Below, in pieces: positions 60,401-64,000 of a stretch of DNA of 64,000 nucleotides. The stretch covers positions 992,001 to 1,056,000 of the forward strand of contig NZ_JACVEE010000003.1 of the NCBI RefSeq assembly GCF_015355755.1, in the 5' to 3' direction. This stretch comes from Nocardia sp. XZ_19_385. Lineage in GTDB: Bacteria; Actinomycetota; Actinomycetes; Mycobacteriales; Mycobacteriaceae. Numbering within the stretch: the first letter of the stretch is position 1; each line of letters opens with the position of its first letter. The notes under the pieces are model-generated. The model saw only the letters and a program-made list of their open reading frames with translations. It made no database searches and had not been told where the DNA came from. Position numbers and translations under genes: made by a program.

Positions 60401-61762
60401 TCAGCTGTGCAACAGGAAGTGTTCCAGCACTCGGGTGCCGAATTCGAGTGCCTCCACCGGAACCCGTTCGTCCACGCCGTGGAACAGGGCAGTGAAATCC
60501 AGGTCCGGCGGCAGTTGCAGCGGCGCGAATCCGAAGCAGCGAATACCCAAGCGGGCGAAGGCTTTCGCGTCGGTGCCGCCGGAGAGCATGTACGGCACGG
60601 TGCGGCCCTGCGGATCGTGGGCCAGGATCGCGTCGTTCATGGCATCGACGAGGTGCCCGTCGAACGTGGTTTCGTAGGAGTCGAGTTTGGTGATCCACTC
60701 GCGTTCCACGTCGGGGCCGATCAGCTCGTCGACCTCACGTTCGAACTCGGCCTGGCGGCCCGGAACCACCCGGCAGTCGACCACCGCTTCGGCGGTCTGC
60801 GGGATGACATTGGCCTTGTACCCGGCGTTGAGCATGGTCGGGTTGGCCGTGTCGCGCAGGGTGGCGCCGATGATGCGGGAAATGGTGCCGAGTTTGGCGA
60901 GCTGGCCTTCGATATCGGGGCTGTGCGGATCGAATTGCAGGCCCGTCTCCTCGGCGACCGCGGCCAGGAACTCCGCCACCGAATCCGAGAGCACCAGCGG
61001 GAAGGTGTGCTTACCGAGGCGCGCGACCGCGTCGGCGAGAATGGTGACCGCGTTGTCCTCGTGCAGGAACGAGCCGTGCCCGGCCCGGGCCTTGGCGCGC
61101 AACCGCATCCAGCCCAGGCCTTTCTCGGCCGTCTCGACCAGATACAGGCGGCGTTCGGTGCCGTCCGGGCGCGGCACGGTCAGCGAGAACCCGCCGACCT
61201 CCCCCACGGCCTCGGTGACGCCTTCGAACAGGTCGGGCCGGTTGTCCACCAGCCACTGCGATCCCCACTTGCCACCGGCCTCCTCGTCGGCCAGGAACGC
61301 GAAGACGATATCGCGCGGCGGGACGGTGCCCTCGGCCTTGAACTGGCGGGCCAGGGCCAGCATCATGCCGACCATGTCCTTCATGTCGATCGCGCCGCGG
61401 CCCCACACATAGCCGTCGCGGACAGCGCCGGAGAACGGGTGCACGCTCCAATCGGAGGCCTCAGCGGGTACCACGTCGAGGTGGCCGTGCATGAGCAGCG
61501 CACCGCGGCTGGAATCGGCGCCTGGCAAGCGCGCGAACACATTTCCGCGCCCCGGCTGCCCGGACTCGACGTACTCGGTGGTGTAACCCACCTGATGCAA
61601 CTGGTCGGCGACCCACTGCGCACACTCGCGCTCGCCCTTGGTGGTTTCCAGCTCGCCGGTGTTGGAGGTGTCGAATCTGATCAGCGCGCTGACCAGCTCT
61701 ACTACCTCGGCTTCCGCGCGAGACCTGCCGTGGGGATCGGGACGTTCACCGTTTGCGGACAC
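60401..61762 (-). CDS. M20/M25/M40-family metallopeptidase
   Basis: The 453-residue protein matches the M20 family (Rv2141c by position). Metal ligands are in MHGHLDVVPAE (His, Asp), GRGAIDMKDMVGMM (Asp), and the EEAGGKWGS catalytic Glu region. A dimerisation domain lies in the middle (RLRAKARAGHGSF). It removes residues from peptides or acts on N-acyl amino acids; the substrate is unknown. The GTG start has GGAAAGGGGC upstream. PEBP is next downstream. Confidence 0.9.
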   Translation of the reverse strand: MSANGERPDPHGRSRAEAEVVELVSALIRFDTSNTGELETTKGERECAQWVADQLHQVGYTTEYVESGQPGRGNVFARLPGADSSRGALLMHGHLDVVPAEASDWSVHPFSGAVRDGYVWGRGAIDMKDMVGMMLALARQFKAEGTVPPRDIVFAFLADEEAGGKWGSQWLVDNRPDLFEGVTEAVGEVGGFSLTVPRPDGTERRLYLVETAEKGLGWMRLRAKARAGHGSFLHEDNAVTILADAVARLGKHTFPLVLSDSVAEFLAAVAEETGLQFDPHSPDIEGQLAKLGTISRIIGATLRDTANPTMLNAGYKANVIPQTAEAVVDCRVVPGRQAEFEREVDELIGPDVEREWITKLDSYETTFDGHLVDAMNDAILAHDPQGRTVPYMLSGGTDAKAFARLGIRCFGFAPLQLPPDLDFTALFHGVDERVPVEALEFGTRVLEHFLLHS

Positions 61763-61872
61763 GCCCCTTTCCTACCATCCTGGGCGGACGCGCCGCAGCG
61801 AGGACCGGAGGTGGAGTTCCGATCCGCTCGAGCGGAACTCTCGCCTCCGGGCCGGCGCGCGGAATTACTCGC

Positions 61873-62025
61873 TCAGCGCGCCAATTCGTGCTGCGGGCAC
61901 GCAATGGCGGCCGGACAGTTCTGCTCGGAAATAGGTGCGGCCTCGGCCTCGGCGAGTGCGAGACCGATTGCCGTCATCAGAACAGAAACCACACCAGTAA
62001 TCGCGAATGTCCGTGCGTAACGCAT
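61873..62025 (-). CDS. Secreted 50-residue peptide with two cysteines
   Basis: ATG at 62025 with AAAAGGAGTGGC immediately upstream encodes MRYARTFAITGVVSVLMTAI, then GLALAEAEAA and PISEQNCPAAIACPQHELAR. The first 28-30 residues are a Sec signal peptide (basic start, hydrophobic core, Ala-x-Ala end). The mature peptide would be about 20 residues with Cys37 and Cys43. It was too short to appear in standard ORF calls. It sits between an M20 peptidase gene and the acidic secreted protein on the same strand. Role unknown; a signalling or envelope peptide is conceivable. Confidence 0.65.
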   Translation of the reverse strand: MRYARTFAITGVVSVLMTAIGLALAEAEAAPISEQNCPAAIACPQHELAR

Positions 62026-62144
62026 GCCACTCCTTTTCGGTGTATGTGTTCGTCCTGGCCGGAATATTAAGTCCGCGGGCGAGGCATACCGGGGATGGTC
62101 GCGGCGTTTCCCCGGCCTCGACTCGGTATCGGTCGGGAAATACG

Positions 62145-62178
62145 CGAGGCCCCCGATCTGGCGGGATCGGGGGCCTCG
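62145..62178 (-). terminator. Terminator after the acidic secreted-protein gene
   Basis: CGAGGCCCCCGATC at 62145-62158 pairs with its exact complement at 62165-62178 over a 6-base loop. It lies past the stop of the minus-strand gene at 62202. Confidence 0.75.
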
Positions 62179-62201
62179 TACCAGCGCAATTTCGGGCCGG
62201 A

Positions 62202-62735
62202 TTAGTTTCCGGCGCTACCGGTGTGTGCTCTAGCGCTCGCCTCGGCCTCTTCTTCGTCGTCTCCCGCTTCCCCGCCGTTCTCGGTGGAGTCGCCGGTGCT
62301 TGACTCCTCGGGCTTGGGCTCCACGTCCTCGTCCTCCTCAGGCACCACGCCTTGCTCGGACTTCGGGCCCCGCGTGTCCTTCGGGGTCTGCTCAGGGCTT
62401 GTACCCTGTTCAGCCTCCGTGCCCTGCTCGACCTTCGGGGCCTGCTCAGCCTCCGCGCCCTCCTCGGCCTTCGGCGCCTGCTCGTCCTTCGGGGCCTGCT
62501 GACCCTCTGCGCCTTCCTCCGCCGGCGCGCCTTCCTCCTCCGGCTCTGCGTCGTCCGGTGCGCCGGTGAGCTTGTTGATCAACGTCTCGAGAGCCGTCAT
62601 ATCGTCGTCGGCGGCGGCCAGCACCACCGAAGACGCCGGAACTTCAGCGGCGGCTTCCCCTGCGGGCAGAGCTACAAAACCGGCCGTCGCGGCCGCAAAC
62701 ACTCCAGTTATCGAGAACAATCCTGCGATGCGCAT
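62202..62735 (-). CDS. Secreted, highly acidic repeat-containing protein
   Basis: The 177-residue product has a signal peptide (MRIAGLFSITGVFAAATAGF, cleavage near AAAEVP). The mature protein begins with a short conserved-looking ADDDMTALETLINKLTG and then low-complexity Glu/Ala/Pro/Gln sequence with repeats like EQAPK and EEGAEAEQ. Net charge is very negative. It is probably disordered and may bind cations or cell-wall parts. AGAAAGGGA precedes the ATG. No family recognised. Confidence 0.7.
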   Translation of the reverse strand: MRIAGLFSITGVFAAATAGFVALPAGEAAAEVPASSVVLAAADDDMTALETLINKLTGAPDDAEPEEEGAPAEEGAEGQQAPKDEQAPKAEEGAEAEQAPKVEQGTEAEQGTSPEQTPKDTRGPKSEQGVVPEEDEDVEPKPEESSTGDSTENGGEAGDDEEEAEASARAHTGSAGN

Positions 62736-62872
62736 TCAAATCCCTTTCTGGTTGGTTCGGTTCGCTCGGGAATGCTAATAGATCGGTGTACGCGCCCTTG
62801 GGACCCGAAATTGCGGCGTTTCCGATTTTCTCTTTATTAGGCATTACGAATGCTGCGACAAAGTTAGGCCTT

Positions 62873-63346
62873 TCAGTGCAGCATGCCGGGCTCGTAGCCA
62901 CCGGCGGGCATCCGCGCGATCACATTCATCCGGTTGAAGGCGTTGATCAGGGCGACCGCCGAGATCAAAGCGGCGATCTGCTCGTCGTCGTAGTGCTTGC
63001 GCACCAGCGCCCAGGTGTTGTCGCTGACACCCTGGTGAGTGTCGGCCAGCCGAGTGCCTTCCTCGGCCAGGGCGAGCGCGGCCCGCTCGGCGTCGGTGAA
63101 GACGGTCGCCTCGCGCCACGCGGCGATCAGGTTCAGGCGCACCGAGGTCTCGCCCTCGGCGGCAGCGTCTTTGGTGTGCATATCGACGCAGAACCCGCAG
63201 CCGTTGATCTGGCTGGCCCGGATCTCGAGCAGATGCATGGTGGAGTTCGGCACCGGGCCGTTCAGGTAGACCTGGCTGGCATTGACGATGCGCTTGCCGA
63301 ACTTCATGGCGAGCTCGCTGGCGAAGAGGTTGATGCGTGGTTCCAT
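62873..63346 (-). CDS. AhpD-like carboxymuconolactone-decarboxylase-family protein
   Basis: The 157-residue protein has the CMD fold with the redox pair Cys50-Gly-Phe-Cys53 and His57 (NGCGFCVDMHT), as in AhpD peroxidases. The RASQINGCGFC motif is typical. The CxxC can reduce peroxides using a thiol partner. GGGACAGGAC lies before the ATG at 63346. A longer frame to 63841 overlaps the opposite-strand gene and is not favoured. Confidence 0.85.
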   Translation of the reverse strand: MEPRINLFASELAMKFGKRIVNASQVYLNGPVPNSTMHLLEIRASQINGCGFCVDMHTKDAAAEGETSVRLNLIAAWREATVFTDAERAALALAEEGTRLADTHQGVSDNTWALVRKHYDDEQIAALISAVALINAFNRMNVIARMPAGGYEPGMLH

Positions 63347-63517
63347 TGTCCTGTCCCTACTTTCGGCGCCGCCTTCTCCGGCGGCAGCTGTCCATGAGAC
63401 AAACGGGAGTCCCGGAATGTGACAGCTGCTGGATGTGAGGACCGCCACCCGCATCTCAGGGTGCGAATCCGGGGTCGCCCCGATGCGCGCGGCCGCGCAC
63501 CGGCGGACAGTGATCCC

Positions 63518-63970
63518 ATGTCGCGCAAGCCTTATGTCCCGCCCCGCTGGTTCATCGTTCTCGCCTGGTACACCCACCGTGGGCTCTATCGCGTTACCGG
63601 CGGCCGGGTCGGGTTGGGTCACCCCAAGGACCGCAACCACTGGGGGACGATGCGGCTCACCACTGTTGGGCGGCGCACCGGTCAGCAGCGCAGCGTGATG
63701 CTCGGCTATTTCGAGGACGGCCCGAATCTGGTCACCCTGGCGATGAACGGGTGGGGCGAGGGGGAACCGGCGTGGTGGCTCAACCTGCAGGCGCAGCCGG
63801 AGGTGACCGTGCGGCTGAAGGGCAGTTCGCGGGCGGTGCACGGGCGCGCGGCCGTGGGCGAGGAGCGAGTGCGGTTGTGGGACAGGTGGCGTGAGATCGA
63901 CACCGATCTCGATGGATTCGCCGCGCGGCGATCATCGGAAACCGCCGTCGTGGTACTCGAACCGCGTTGA
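63518..63970 (+). CDS. Deazaflavin (F420)-dependent nitroreductase, DUF385/DDN family
   Basis: The 150-residue protein has the split beta-barrel of the family: RWFIVLAWYTHRGLYRVTGG, LTTVGRRTGQQRSVMLGYF, and NLVTLAMNGWGEGEPAWWLN. These bind F420 in mycobacterial relatives such as Ddn and Rv1155-like proteins. Quinone reduction is a frequent activity. ATG at 63518 was selected over a frame start 33 codons earlier. It is divergent from the AhpD-like gene. Confidence 0.85.
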   Translation: MSRKPYVPPRWFIVLAWYTHRGLYRVTGGRVGLGHPKDRNHWGTMRLTTVGRRTGQQRSVMLGYFEDGPNLVTLAMNGWGEGEPAWWLNLQAQPEVTVRLKGSSRAVHGRAAVGEERVRLWDRWREIDTDLDGFAARRSSETAVVVLEPR

Positions 63971-64000
63971 ACGACGCTGGGCCGGCCCGGATGATCCGGA

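Overview
This window is high-GC (roughly two thirds G+C) actinobacterial chromosome, most likely Nocardia or a close relative in the Mycobacteriales. Pointers are an MMPL-family exporter with an Mtb12-like lipoprotein, F420/flavin LLM oxidoreductases, a SigK/RskA pair next to a fasciclin lipoprotein, an IdeR-type iron box before efeUOB, a KstR-type operator, many GTG/TTG starts, and a gene order resembling the M. tuberculosis segment Rv2133c-Rv2141c. No rRNA, tRNA, intact IS element, prophage or CRISPR array was found.

Layout. 1-6.2 kb: ArsR regulator with palindromic operators, a molybdopterin oxidoreductase, the 3' remnant of an SGNH hydrolase, small secreted proteins, a membrane-tethered GNAT and a DUF457 membrane protein. 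6.7-13.7 kb: a HugZ-like protein, an LLM oxidoreductase behind a KstR-type site, XRE and TetR regulators, an SDR and a DHDPR-like dehydrogenase. 13.3-20.5 kb: two membrane-linked unknowns, a pyruvate:quinone oxidoreductase, and the iron-uptake operon efeU-efeO-efeB. 20.7-24.6 kb: a sulfite-oxidase-like molybdoprotein with a duplicated twin-arginine motif, a fasciclin lipoprotein, sigK and rskA. 24.6-32.2 kb: TetR and AraC regulators, small membrane proteins, a HEAT-repeat protein, an acyl-CoA thioesterase and a two-component system.

32.3-36.2 kb: a deletion scar joining half an LLM gene to half a DinB gene, then the conserved block SCO1664 kinase-like / DUF3090 / histidine phosphatase / uppP. 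36.4-50 kb is accessory relative to M. tuberculosis: an aldo/keto reductase, heme importer hmuTUV, an array of eleven 17-bp repeats, an MMPL operon, and a set made of aspartate decarboxylase, aspartate:alanine antiporter and a secreted asparaginase. 50.2-52.6 kb: lppL, DUF5703 and pyrD. 52.6-56.9 kb: two tandem PfkB-like proteins that have lost the catalytic aspartate, with a duplicated pair of small genes between them. 57-64 kb: stand-alone ribA, a fatty acyl-CoA ligase, a PEBP protein, an M20 peptidase, two small secreted proteins, an AhpD-like protein and a deazaflavin-dependent reductase.

The most coherent functional ideas are two. First, external asparagine can be hydrolysed to aspartate, exchanged for alanine by AspT and decarboxylated inside by AspD, giving a proton-consuming cycle. 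Second, the paired pseudokinase locus, with its shared N-terminal domain and the small paralogues between its two halves, may be an undescribed sensory or regulatory system.
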